Origin: Byssochlamys sp. IMV 00236
Lineage: Eukaryota; Ascomycota; Eurotiomycetes; Eurotiales; Thermoascaceae
Reading direction: 5' to 3'
Length of the DNA: 64,000 nt
Assembly: GCA_001931875.2 (NCBI GenBank)
Contig: MSJH02000819.1
Location: 62,001-126,000, forward strand
Of this stretch, positions 46,346 to 60,078 are shown piece after piece. Within the stretch, counting starts at the first letter, position 1. Every line of letters starts with the position of its first letter. The notes beneath the pieces were generated by a model. That model did no database searches. It was not told the DNA's origin and saw only the letters and a list, made by a program, of their open reading frames with translations. The position numbers were made by a program, and so were the translations under genes.

Positions 46346-49300
46346 AACGAGACTTATGCGATGAGGCGGAGATCATGTACGACCATTGCTTTACCGCAGA
46401 GCCGTACAAATGTGCCAGGAAGTATACGGATTCAACAAGCTCCGGGCAGATCCTGTCCTCATGTTCGTTTCAACAGCTCGTGAAGGGGCGCTGCGTCGCT
46501 GGTAAGTTACCCTGCCTTGAAGGATCGTCCTGCGCTTTAGCTGGCGATGGTGACCGCGCAAAACCCTCGGAAATCCGTGTTCGAGATAGAGGTCTGTAGT
46601 CGTCGTCGATGCCAGTAGCTTAACCGCCCAGCCTCGACCTTTGAGACGACTTTGAAGATTAGCCCGACCAGGCTTCCAGGCGCAATATTGTCATACACGT
46701 TGTGGCCTGGAGGATAAAGTATTAATCGGAGGCGCTTTGTTCGAGATCCGCAGAACCAAGAGTCGCCAGTCAGCGGGAGCCCCGAGAAAGTCCACGATTG
46801 AAGATCGAGATAGGGTTCTAGTGGAGTCAAGCTCACCGCGCCGGCTCGAAGCGCTTAACGGGTTGATACGGCCGATCGGGCTGATGGAGAGTGGACAGCA
46901 GCTGAAGATGATGTTGAACGCAATGGATGATCGCGCTGGAATATCTGCTGGCGGCGACACGATTCACGATCCAGAGCTGTTCTTTTCCAAGTTCTTCCAC
47001 ACTTCTTCCTTCGCCGGGAAGACCGAGAAAAGACGGATTCCGGGGGCGCTACGTGTGACAATACGATACACAAGGTGATACCGTGTGAAAACCGATCAAC
47101 GGCCTCGTAAAACCCAACATTCCGATATCATTTGCCAGAGATAAGGATGGGACTGCTCTATCTAGTCTGGCGTGTTTCCACTCTGATACCGTTACTGAAG
47201 CTGCCTTTACAGGCACTATACCATACTTACGGTCCGCAGCTGTTACGATGATTATTATTATTTCAACCGCAGCATTTGTGCTTCGACAGATCTTCTTGTT
47301 CTCTTCTCAGTCTTCTGTCGTGACATTGGAATCATCATAAACATCTGGCCTGGATCATTTCTTACAGCTTGCCATTGCTCACAAGTTGGACTCCGTTCGA
47401 ACTCCCCTCACTACAAACTGTCCTCCGCGACTGGCGCGCATTTCTCGAGCCGGGGAGAACTCCGCCAAACTCTGTTGATCAGGGGCCCACGGACTAGATC
47501 GTTCTTAGGGAAGTCTCTTAATAAACCGTTTAAGCTTGGAAACCCGTAACGGACTCATGATACGAGAATACTCATGTTGAGAGTGATCGATATCCAGGCG
47601 CGGGCCTTCTTCTGTCTTCGGACGAGCTTCTCTTGCGTTACTCCTGACGGAGTTTGCTGGCGTAGTTATGGCTGATTCCACTTTCTTACTACCTGGATGG
47701 AGGCCTTGACAGACTGACGGAGTCGATATATGAGAATGCCTGTCAAGACATCGTCGATAAACATATGTTCTCTTGCTGACGGTCTCCGAGTCTTGACCTA
47801 GATGGATCAGGGCAACCTGACAAAAAGTATACAGCCGAGATAAGACAATCACAACCTAATTCAACTTCGACTGTTGGACGTCATAACTGCTCTGGCTATG
47901 ACAGATGAGTGAACTATACAAGTGCACACTGAACAGTATCTGTCTTGTCGCGTTGTGAACACGCTTTTATGGATTCATCAAGCAAAAGGCAAGCTGCCAA
48001 AAGAATCGAGCAATCTGTCCTTATACTTGAAAGTTGAGCGTGACTAGGTATACCCCGCCTGTTCATTCAAGAATTGGATATGTCAGCAGAGATAATAACT
48101 AGACTGCATCCCCACGCTAGCTTAACAATCCGCATCGGTCTAGAATTTGTTATGGAGATTGTTCCTGGATTCTTTCTGTGGACACCTATCAATATTTCTG
48201 GTACATCATACAGATCACCAATGTAACATTGATATAATGAATTTGACAAGGAGCCCATAATATACAGCGATTTATCCCCGCCAGAGTGGGGCATATTTCG
48301 AAGTCGGTTTGAACTTGAAGGGATTTATCACGATTTTCACACCCCCACGCCGTGGATATCATTAATGGTAGTTATCCTTAGCTGTGCGAATCGAGGCTAG
48401 GTTCCGTTTCTTGTTTTTGCCCCTTTTTCAGGAACGAAAAAAAATATCAAATAAAATAAAAATACAGGGATTGTGATCTGCCTTCTCTGTTTGTTGAGCT
48501 CACATGTGAGGTGTCTCCTAGCGGTAAGGTTATAGAAAGGAAGTCTATGGTATATAGAAGCAAGGGGAATACATCGTCACTAATGTCAAAATATATACTA
48601 GCTTTTGTCTGTCCTCGACATCATTGTCGATCGTTATGTAATAGCGCGCAGTCTTCAAGAGCCATTCGTTGAGTTTATTGGAATCTTTTAGCGAGCTGAC
48701 TCCTTTAAACTGATATAGAAAGGAGCCCTCAGGAGGAGAGAAACATAGCGAATATTTTGTCATAGGATACTTCCCACCTTTGCATATCGACTTCCTTCTT
48801 CATTTATATCTTATATATAAAATATCCAATTCATTTTACGGAAAGAATCACATATTATCAAAGTCAGGCAAGTCCTTTGCTTTAACACCCTTATAGAAGA
48901 AGTACTGTACATATCTACTACCCTAAACCTCTATAAATCAGGAGGCCATTCGAGCAGTTCCGGCTTGCTGGCACTTTCTTTCTTTATCGGAACTATCTAA
49001 CGAGAAGAAAAACCATTTTGTATACAAACAACACGGACTGCTTTAACCCATGTACACTTTTGACCCCCACCTATATAGAGAAGATATTAGAATATTCAAG
49101 TATCGCAGATTAAAACAAAAAGAAGGATTGCGGGAGGAAAGACCGAAAAGTATCCCCGGCCCATCCTAATAAGGCAATTCTTAGATTGAGTCTATATAGC
49201 GGTGCTTTAATAGTCGACGGCAAAATTTAATACAAAACAAGCACTAAGTATATCTATCCCTCATGCAGCACAGAATAACCTCGCGTAAAAAGCGCATCTG

Positions 49301-50976
49301 CAAATTGGCACGTGTCACTGTCAGATCGACGAGTGCATATGTCAGTTACCTTAGGTAGGTAGGTAGTTAGTCCTAGATAACTAGCCCATTACTAGACTAG
49401 ATCAGGCCTGATTGGAATATGCATCGTACTTGTAAAAGATTATATCTAGGCAGATTCTGTCATTTTGAAATTCCACATTGCTGCAATGCATGCAGCAAGC
49501 TTGTGTTTATAATGAATTGTTATGCCCATGTGCATGTGGCATATACATAGGGAATTCGCTAGATGCAGAAATCTTAAGTATCCTCATGCAAGTAAAATAT
49601 CAAGCCTACTGCTCTTCCGGAAGGGAATCTTACCTCTTATCAGCAGTAAGAGAGAAAAAGTCCTAAAAGTTTTAAACTAAGCAACCAAAGCTCTAATCGC
49701 GGCATCTTATTTATCGTTCCCCGATGACACAGCGTCACATCCGCACAACCGAACAGGTTACCAAAGTACTATTAAAATTATAGCTTCTATAGAGGCAAAA
49801 TATCGACCCATTGCGCTAATTTACAGGGTATGTCTATTTAAGTATACTGGAGAACTAGGAGCCTAGTTCCGGAGAACATGGTAGTAGCAAAAGTGAGATA
49901 GTTATAATACGGAGTAATTATAGTCAATCGAAGAACCATGCATAACACGAAATGCATTCTTGCATAAATATCTATATATCTTTTTTGATACAGAGTGGGG
50001 TAGTTATCATATCATGTGAGTTTGCATGTTTGTAAGCGCTGCACTGACGCCGTTTAAGTCAATGCATACATGCATTGGATACGCTCAAAAATACTCGACT
50101 ACAGTTAACTACCTACCTGTTCGTTTCTCTAGATTGTCGATCGTTCTTGCGCTTTGACAATTCGGTCCGGGCCGTAATCCGACTCCCTGGTTATTTACAT
50201 CAGTGGCGTTGTGTTTGTAGTATTCGTATGTGACGCTCTGTCTGTTATTATTGTGGGCGACTTACCACATATTGAAGAGAACTGACTTTGAGAAAGTTAC
50301 AATGACCATAAATAACATGAAATGGGATAGCAATAGTGAAAATCGTCCAGTATCCGTGATACTGATGCCGATGACAGCTCTTATTGAAGCAGGTACCTTA
50401 CTGCAAATAGAGACCAAGATGCGTTGAATACTGACAAGAGAAAAAGTATGGTATTGACCATTCAAAAAGTAACAATAGCCCTGAAAGCCCAAATATCAAA
50501 ACTAGCAAGAGGGGTTATCTCAAACACACAAGAGTCGCTCAAACGAAATCAGATAGCCTCCCATATGCCCTTTTGTCGCACAATATGCAATCCTTCAAAA
50601 GTAGTCAAAATAAAATCGAGTCGAGTATCATCCACGCGCCGAAAATTTGCAAATCCACAGATATACCGATGAAAATGGAAAAAGAAAATCTAGGGGCCTG
50701 TTCCCTCTTTTTGCTTTTATAACTCTCCCTCCCTTCTATGCTTTTTTTTACGCCTGTGTCCCATAATCCGGTCGCTAGATGGGCATATTTTTGCCCCCAG
50801 TCGTTAAGAGTCTAAAAGTCGTGGTATGCGAGAAAAAAGCGGTATTTCAAATGCATCGTCGGACGGGAATCACGCGGTTTCGTGTCGGTGTGAGACCCCG
50901 TCCGGCGAAAAGGACGGTCAGGGGCCTCGAAGCCGGGCCATAGGACCATCCCATCCAGTGGACACAGTCCATTGGC
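46346..50976. other. Gene-poor region, AT-rich from about 48.0 to 50.2 kb
   Basis: 4.6 kb between the Zn2Cys6 gene start and the MFS gene end. Only short frames without recognisable motifs. The first kilobase should contain the Zn2Cys6 promoter. The 48-50 kb part is visibly A/T-rich with many TATA-like runs. I see no rRNA, tRNA, open retroelement or terminal repeats. Confidence 0.6.
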
Positions 50977-53042
50977 CTAGGCTTTGCGATCTGTGTTTGC
51001 AGTGAGACTCAGGGTCGCTACATCGAGATCAGCATCAATGCTGGACCGAGCCGGCGAAAGCAGTCTCCGCTCTTCTTCGGAAACTGCAATTCCGCCGCTG
51101 ACAAGGAATGCCGAATCACGACGTCTAGACTGTTCCTCAGAGATATCCTTTGCGGGGGCCTTCTCATCGGGTTCGGGTCCCCGGGGATCAGTCTCCTCCA
51201 TCCAAAAGCTCTGGATGGCACCGATGATCGATACAATGCCGCACGCCCACCACGCGAGCCCCGAGTAGCCGCTCGTTGATCCTCGAGAATGCAGAAAACC
51301 AGTGATTGTTGGTCCAAATGCTCGGCTGAGACTAGCGGTGGACGCAGCGGCACCGTTGATAGACCCGAGGACGGTGTGCGATGGGGCAGCATTGGCAAGG
51401 AGGATCGCGGTGGAAGGGAAAGCAATCACATGAAGAGTGATCTTGCTGATCAAGGCAGCGTACACAGCCGGGATCTGGAGGCGAGAAGGAAGCAAGATGA
51501 GATACGGTACGACAAAGTAAAGCGGCGGCCAGATTGCAAGCACAAAACGGAATGTTCGAAGTGTGCCAAAATGGCGGACCACAAACGGGAACAGCCAAAG
51601 CTGAGCAATCATCGAGTAGACACCCTGCACTGCCAGCATAAAACCAATCCTTTTTGTCGAGAGTGCCAGGCCCCCCGAGAATTGGAATGGAAGGGTCACG
51701 GTGTCGTTAGACTTAGGCGTGCTGAGGAAGACCGGCATAAGCTGGTCGAAGGAAACGCTATGGCTATGCAATTGTCAGCAGTGTATCAATGATAGAACAG
51801 TCGGTGGACGAAAATCTTACTATGCAAGTATACCATAGGCAATGATGTTCAATATGACCTGCTTTGTGAAAGCCTTTTGAACCCCACATCCCTTACTCTC
51901 CGACTGTTTCTCGACATCGTCGCCTTGGGAGACTACTTGTGGTCCCTTGACTGAAAACAAACGCGGGGAGTTCTCCTTGCTTCGGTAGACAGGTGGAGGA
52001 TCGTCATGCTCGAAATCCTCATTGAAGCCGAGCCCCTTGGCAGATTCTTCAAGGCGCTCTGTGAAAAGTCTCTGGAAGGCGCAGATAATCAAACGACCGA
52101 TCTCAAGACCGTGGTCCCGACGAAGTTTCCTCTCCGGGTGCGTTTCTTCAAGGAATAGAATGCCAATCGTGATTCCCAGGCCAAGAACAGCAACGCAGAC
52201 AAGATTCGGCAGTAGAAAGGGGAATTGGTCAAAGACCGTTCCACGCTGGAATAGCCAGGGATAGTTGTCGCAGGGCTGCGCCAGAGCACCGCCCATGGCA
52301 GGTCCAACAATCGAGCCTAAACACCAGACAAACGGCATGATCGAGTAGGCGCGCGGTTGATGCTCCTTCACCGTCACTATCTCGGCAACTGTCGTCTGCA
52401 AAACTCCGATGTTTCCGTTGAGTAATCCGCCCAATGCACGGGCAATCATGGCAGTGGCCAAATTAGGCGCAAATCCGAATACGATCATGCTGATGGCCGT
52501 TCCGATCAGACCCATGATCAGGACTGGCTTTCTTCCGATCTTGTCGCTCATTCGGCCCCAGAACATTCCAGCTGTGAACTCAGCAAAGGTGAAAGAAGAG
52601 GTAATCATCCCTGCGTACAGGGCAATCTTCCCATCATTGGCCGTCACGTGAAAAGATTCGACCATGTAGTAGACATAAGGAAATATCGACATAAAAGCAA
52701 TAGGCTCGCAGATGCGGACCAACGCTATGGGAAGGAGTCAGCAAGATGAATCTTCGAGCTTTCAACGTAGTAGATCCTTTAGGGCTAGGAACATGCAGTC
52801 CACTCCCCATTCCATCCTGTGAGGGCCAAACACAGCGGCGAAGAGACCGAGAATGGGATCTTGCACAAGGCACGCGATACCAAAGGAGATTTGCAGGGTA
52901 CATGCTAAAGGTGAGAGAGAGACCACTTACCCAAAACGAAGAGCTGGCGAGTGGGAAAAGCCTTGCGGTCATCGTCTCCAGCAGGCCGCCGCCCCTGCAG
53001 GCAGGAGGGCCTCTTGAACATCTTCTTTACTGATTTTTGCAT
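50977..53042 (-). CDS. MFS transporter (12-helix, YCR023C-like)
   Basis: Minus-strand exons 53042-52931, 52724-51821 and 51763-50977 join to about 600 residues. The N-tail leads to FPTRQLFVLALVRICEPIAF (helix 1, split by an unusually long 206-nt intron). The MFS signature loop GRMSDKIGRKPVL between helices 2 and 3 is intact. A cytosolic loop of about 90 residues with charged stretches separates the two halves. The C-tail is acidic and Ser-rich. The family resembles fungal MFS proteins related to yeast YCR023C, with unknown substrate. The start is uncertain: the ATG at 53042 follows an in-frame stop, but a further 5' exon is possible. It is 18 kb from the polyketide cluster. Confidence 0.8.
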
Positions 53043-56000
53043 TCACGTCCCCAGAGAGCTGAGCTTTATAAGGGAGATGCAATGAGGAACTGAAAACGAG
53101 TCCCTTCGGAGATCTTGTAGTCGCTATCGATTGTGATTGTGATTCTGATTGTGATTGTAACCGTGACGTTGAATCATGTGTTGCCCGGAACAAATCAGAG
53201 TAGGAATGTCCCCAGCAAACATTCACATACACCACATGGGAACATCAACTCCCAATAGATTCAAGAAGCAGATGTCCTCGTCGTTCACAGTAACTAATTG
53301 TGCGGACGAGAACACCGAAGAATGGCGGGGAAGGATTGTTGATGTGTTGGAAGGAAGGAAGGGATTACTCCAAAACTTGGGGTTCCTGAGTACCAGGAAT
53401 GGGAATTTGGACTTCAAAAAGGATTTAACGGAAGGGGAGCTTAAAGTTAAATGAAAGCATTCAATGTGGATAAAATATGTGATCAGGTAAAGGGACAGAC
53501 ACTAGAAGCCCAAAGCACTTTCTTTGCCTAACTGGAGAACGAAGGTGGATATGCATAAAGATCCACACCTTTTGCTAAGCTACGGTGTCTGCGGAGTGAA
53601 GAGGAAGACCACACGACAGTGGCTTGTCAGCCAACGAGAGATTGCAACATGGGCAAGGAGACAGTAATAGCTGAGAAAGGGGGCGGGAACGGTGCCAGCA
53701 CCGCCGAGCAAGCGGCAGAGTTGGTATGAGTGACAGAATAGAGTCCATGAGAAGACCGGACCGAATCCACAGAGAAAGTCAGGCCTGCGCTCCCTGTATT
53801 ACTCCGTACTGCTCCATACATCGAACGCGTAGACTAGGCACGCAAACCATGCTCTGTAAATCCGTCAGATCCATGGAATAGCCCAGCGCCCCGTTCTAGG
53901 GCCGCATCGGCGAATCGGCCGGTAAGACCCATGGACCTGAGCCCCGGGCACCGGGGAACAGTGAATGTTGTGTCGCCTAGACATCTAGAAGCACGCTAAG
54001 CGTGGCGTAGGGCGATAATGATCGACCCCCATCCTCATCTTCCCAGGAGACCGGTTTAGTGATAGATCTAGCAGGGCCGATATCTCCAGTTAGCGTCACA
54101 GGGGGCGTTCTGACGGGGACCGGGGAATTTGTGAAAAGCATCTAGGTTTGCTCGCTACCCCCGGGAGCTTGACTTGCGAACAAGAGCCAAAGAACAGAGG
54201 ACCACGGTCCAGCAAAAGGGCGGGATGAGCCTCTGGAGTCTGGAGGAAGAAAGTTCGGCTCGCGGAGGCGGAAGAAATGCGGTGTACGGTATGTCGGACA
54301 GGGGGCACATTGTTATTGAAACTCTGGAGATGTCATCACCATGAAAAGTGGGCCAAGATCGTTCGGCGGTTCAAAAGAAAGACTGGTCACTCGAATTAAT
54401 TATTATTGTTGGCCCGCGAATCAAACTGCGCGAACTGAAGGTGACCAACTAGTCCGCTCGGGAAAATGGGAGGCATGGGAAACGAACCGCCAAGTCCGCC
54501 GTGAGACCAGACAGCAAAACGTACTCTATTATGCCCCTCCACGGTTATGCTTAATCTCTCTCACATTCTTTGTCAATATATTAACCCAATGAATCCTACT
54601 TGGGCGGTGGGAAAGGACAAAAAAGAAAGAAAATGAAAACAACTCAAGGGAGGAGAGGCTCTCGACCTACCTCACTTCCGCCAGCTAGATGACCCAGTCA
54701 GTCTCCACGATAATGCTGATGTAGAGAATGACAATATTCCATATTCGACTAGAGAAGTGAGGAGGCCGACGGCGAGCTGGAACCGATTGGCCCCAGCCAG
54801 TCCGGACCTTTGCGGTGTCCAAAACTCAATTTGTTTTGTCTCTTCTCGCCGTTCCCAGATGGGAAGGCCACAACTGACTCTACGGAGTCGATATTCCGAG
54901 AACCGCACACGGAAGATTCATCGCTAGATGTTTGACGCCCCGGGCCAGCCTGACGTGCCGGCGGGAATGGAGTTGTCCGTAGGGATAGAACAAGGGGCTG
55001 AAGTCTAACTCTGTATTGGCGAGAGCCCTCATGATGTGCCACTATTGGCCCTTCGAGTTGGCAAAATCCCCGATCAGCTCGCGCTAGGTCGGGGAATCTA
55101 ACCAAGGGGACGGTATCATTTTTGAGAATCTGTCCTTTCGAATCCTGTTCCCTGGTAGCCTAAGCAAATAGTGTGAGATGTGGGCCTCAGCGCCTAGTTC
55201 GGGCATCGAGCCGCTTGAGATCTCGAGCCACGCGAGTGACGACGGGGATCTGGGACAGTTAGCCGCGTCTGGTGACTCTGGTGGTTCTGTTCGCGGAGAC
55301 TTCACACCGGATGCGATAGGACAGATGCTAATGTTTCGCCGCACTGGACAACCCACTAGAAAGCAGGGGATAGTCTGCTCCATCGAGGAGCCACAGGAAG
55401 TGGTCTGGGATCAAAGACGTCATATTCCAGGGAAGCGTACTACTAGACGGCCAGCTCCTCCGCCGAAAGAGGACCTGCTGCGATGCGGATTGCCGGGTGC
55501 TCAGTCGATGTCAAACCGTGGCTGGTGCTCTCCTGTACCTCATAGCTCATACCGCTTCTCCCGATCTGCTCGCACGTCTCTCTCCTCCCTCAGTGGGCCT
55601 TTCGACAGATGCGTAGAAGGTAATAGTGCATGATCCTTTTCTCAAATCTCGCGAAGCACCTCCCTACACCGCTCCACGAAACAGGGAGCGGTTGTCCGCC
55701 CTACTCGCCGACTGATGATCCTGCGGCGTGGATACAGCGGCAGTCTCATGTGTCTCACCACGGGATCCTCGGTGTTGCTTGCTGCAATTCAGCGCACACA
55801 CTTGGTAGGTTCAAGGCTTGGAACACGCATGCATCCATGTCAGAAAATCCCCGGAAGTGACAGTGAACACAGGTTAGAGCTCGTCCTTTGGGTAGTCTCA
55901 CTTCAGACTGTCTACCACATGACCAGGATGCTTGTAGTATACGACGTATAGGATGATAATTGATGCTATGCATCCGGACCCTTCGGAGGTTACCCAGTCT

Positions 56001-59000
56001 GTTGATTTGCTGTAGTGAACGTGGTCGCTGCAGCAAGCTTGGTCAGGTGGGATCGGCCTTGCCAGATAGAAGCTATTTTCTGAGATTCTAGCGCTGCAGT
56101 GCCTCACAGTCTCATAAGCCTTGCCGGCTCAGTGTCGGTGTATCGAGACAAACGGCCAATAATCTTGCTAACACAGGCGTGGTAGGGATTGTTTGATGAT
56201 CTGACACTCTGTAGCCCCAGTTACTCTGTGACAAGTGGGTTTCTGTACCTCGTAGAGACAAGGCGAGGATACAAAAAGCGAGCGGTGAAGCCCCGCGGTG
56301 CAGCACTACGCCCAAAATACAGATTGTTAAGCGAAACAAGCAATATCAGTGACGTCTTTCTGCGCATCAGCACCAATGTGTTATTCGAGAAGGCGACATC
56401 GTTCAGTCAGGATTAAAATCTTAGGAGTCATCGAGGTACCTCCGCCTTTCGGAGTCATGAGTCTTGTGGGGGCCAGGGTGCCCAATCTGACCAAAGTGAC
56501 GGTGATCGTTCCATGTTGTGGTCCTACAGTTGAGCACGCGGAAGAGACAACGAGGTTGACATGGACACTAGAACGACTTTTTCCGCCTCTTGCTTTGCGG
56601 CTGGGTTCAGTAGCTGATACATTGTGGCCCAAGTTTGCAACTCTAGCTCCGGACGTGGGCGAACAAGTCACAGCCCGTCGTTAAGCAACGTTGCAAAAGG
56701 CTCTATCGATAGTTTCAAACCACAAGGAGTGACTGGAACTAATATTGCGGAGAATGTAGGGTGTTTCTGCGGTGCCTCCTCACTGGTGATTACCAGTCCT
56801 AAGAGGAGGAACGCACACAATTGCAAGCTCATGATCGCCGCCGGGGCGCAGAGCGTGCCAGACTGTCGGGCCCCCTCTAACCTTCTAAGTCGAAGGGAGG
56901 GTAGTTTATCTCAGCGAGGTGACGTAGCGATTCCAATCAGATCACGGCCATTTTTCGGGATAAAGTGTTCGTGTTCATGCTGCTGTGTTGTCCGATATCC
57001 CTCCACGAATCGGCAGCATAGTTGCTGTGAAGAAGACTATCTAGTAGGGCCCAATCTTTGGGGTGCGTATTCTCTATTCGCCTAGCATTCAGTGCGGACC
57101 GACGTTTGCAAGGCAGGGATGCTAGTATGAGCCTATGAGGCATTGTTGGCAAGCGTACTCCTTCAGCCGATGCAATCGTCTGAAACAAATTGGAAGCGTA
57201 TGCGAGTCATACAAATGATTCCCAACGATTTATGATCTTCTGATGAGTGGAGAAACCCCAGTTTTGTCGCGCGCAAGTCTGACATTTGAAGAGGGTCAGA
57301 CTTCTTGGTGTCTTCGAGAAGCGCAAATCGGTTGTTTCGAACAGAGCGATTGCGACCAAGTTCCACCACGTCGGCCTTTCATTTCAGCCGGAAGATCGTG
57401 TCAAGATGGCCTTTGCCACCCGGGTTTCACATAAACGCACCACAAAAAGGTTTCAATAATCCACGTTACCGAGCCATCTCCGTGGCATGTTCGGAGTAAT
57501 TAGATTGTAGAACTTCAATATACTCTAATTAACTTGCACTGTACTCCATAGAGTGGCACTGTTCCGCAGGATGCAGACTTTTAACTGGAGTATATGGTAG
57601 GCTGGAACATGCGACGGGCCAGTCAAGGACTATTAGGCTGTGGCTGGTGTGACCGGTACACTGGGATATACTCCCCCGGACGAATGGCGATGACATGTTC
57701 GAGAGTGCTGGACATAGTGTCGCCTTAGCAGTGCTGCTAGTGGTCCAAAATCTATCTTCACTTGAAAATGTTCCTGGAGTGGAGTGCACGGAGAAGTCAG
57801 GGGTTAGTTAGACTCAGGGGCTGACCGCCATATTCCGCGCGGTCCGTCTTACCTGCTGCCAAAAGACAAGACTCTAACTTAGTTGAAGCCCCAAAAATGA
57901 TCCACAGCTAGTTCCTTTTTGCCCTGGAAAACCTTGACAGCGGGGAGTTCGAAGATCCCTGCCAAGTTCCCCATCGGACGAGATCCGGTGCCGCGGCGAC
58001 GGATAACTGTTGTTCAAGGTTTGCATCGTTACGCCAATGGATCATGTGAGCCATGGATCCGGAGAGACCGGCGTGGACACTATCGAAGGGAACAGTTCCC
58101 ATTCCTTGCGGATCCTTGCCCTGATCCACAAGCCTTTGAACTGTCAGCTCGGTCTGAAGTACCATACTCTGGGAGCGGATTCAATAGAAAGTAAGAGTAG
58201 CACAAGACTAGTTCTTTTGCCCGGCGGCTGGCGTATTGATGTCAACAAGGCTTTGCATAGATAACTGTCAGAAACCGGCTGGTAGCTGAAAACTGAGAGC
58301 ACAAACATATACAGCCTTACTACTAGTTCCTATGAACAGATTGTTAGCTCGGATTCCTTAGAACGGCACCCAGCTGACTTGGATTTTGTGTAATTAGCGG
58401 CTAGCGCGGAGTATGACAACTCCAGATCTCGGGCGTCGGTAACAACAATAATGATTTGGATGACGAGCTCTGCTCTCTTGTTGATGTAGATCTGTGCAAT
58501 GTTGATCAGAGCCATCTAGATAGTAAGAGCATATACGAGCTGACTACTATTGGGCCCCTAATACCTCTATCAGCTGAGTGAGAATGAGAATATTAGCGAA
58601 AAAAAAGAAAAGAAAAGAAAAGAAAAGAAATGTTTGAAAGTCCAAAAGACACAATAGACAAGGGATGAACCTTCTGCTTCCCCAGATTAGATTTATTCTT
58701 TTCTTCGCCTGCATCTGCGTAGTGTGCTCGGCGCCAACAGTGCCGACCTGCAGCGTCTGGTTGGCCGTGGAGTATGATGGAGGGTCTAGAACGCGGTGGA
58801 TAAGAATGCTTTTTCGATATGCATGTCATATCAAAGGAGTCCGGGGTCGAAACTAGGGAGGCTAGACCAACTCCGTACGTATAATCGCATGGAATCACGA
58901 ATGATACTAGATATATTTTCTTTTGGTTCCGCAAGACCATTAGTGCGCTTCTTGACCAACACCTAGAGTTCCTGTGTCTCGTTTCGACACGAGAGCAATG

Positions 59001-60078
59001 GCGCAATGTTTGATTAGGCGCACAGCTAACTATATGGCGGTGCAAATATATCTAGTACCCAGACAGCTGGAAACTTTGGATGCATGTCAGCTCACATGAT
59101 ATCATTTGATAGCAACGCCCTTCCAATCAGAAGGTCAGCAAAGCGACACTGCAGTATCAGGAACCTGGATCCTCACTTAAGCATTCCGGGATCATGATGC
59201 GACTATGTCACTTATGGAAAACGCTGTTGTTCTGTAACCAGTATTGCATCGGTTAATCCACATGTCTATTAGTGTTCCAGGTGCAAAGCAGACTGTTCGA
59301 TCGTAATCGCCAAAATCTGGAAAAGCCAGGACCCTGGATCCTTGAGCAGATACTAAGACATGTGTTTTATAATCTGTGTCACAGCAGTGTGTGCGATTGT
59401 AATGTTCGCTATCGATGTCACTGCGTGTCAATCGCAGACAAATAATGACTCTGTGTGCGAAAGAGGTATGTTAGCAAAGTCATGAGAAACTCTACCCATA
59501 GGTTCATTTGATACTCCATGAAAAAATCGAGATCGCTCTAATGTCTCTGCTCAAAGATGCTGCAGGGTATTCGTGGTGTTCCTAAAGTGTCGAGATAAGT
59601 ATTAAATATTTTGGAAGCACGGTTGCAGACCAAACATACTAGTATGGTCGGCGTACATATCCAAGCCCTGTTAATGTTCCAACTGCACGGTTGCGCTTTT
59701 AGAGCCCAGTCATATGAAACTGAAGAGTATGAATTCTCAACTTCCACTAGCAAGACAATTCTGAAGACAGCATAATATTATCATCGCTGATGAGATCCAC
59801 CTCGTCACGTGACATAAACATATATTGTCATGTGACCGTTTGCTCGACCTTAAGTCCGATAACGAAGAAAATACATGATCCTTTTTAGCTTATTCTATGA
59901 TCCAGACAGACCGCGGTCCAGTGTTGAGCCTATGATCGCCACGGTCGAACTATACAGGCTAGCAAGGAAGAGGAAATACTCAGGTTGACTGTGGACTAGC
60001 AGGGGTTTTGATCGAGACTCCGGTTGCGAAGAAATATTTCCCGGCTTTTGATATGAGAGAGCAGTGAATTACGAAAGC
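53043..60078. other. Gene-poor region between MFS and Mtg2-type genes
   Basis: 7.0 kb in which I can support no gene. Starts with the MFS promoter (GATTGT-type hexamer repeat at 53129-53158). It ends with the GTPase promoter, which contains GTCACGTGAC (59804-59813) and GTCATGTGAC (59827-59836). A (GAAAA)n tract is at 58599-58630. Short frames in between show no family motif; part may be decayed mobile-element DNA. Confidence 0.55.
59804..59836. promoter_or_regulatory. Paired E-box-like sites GTCACGTGAC and GTCATGTGAC
   Basis: A perfect 10-bp palindrome around CACGTG and, 13 bp later, a one-mismatch copy, about 245-275 bp before the Mtg2-type start. CACGTG is bound by bHLH factors such as Cbf1 homologues; the assignment is inference. 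Confidence 0.5.
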
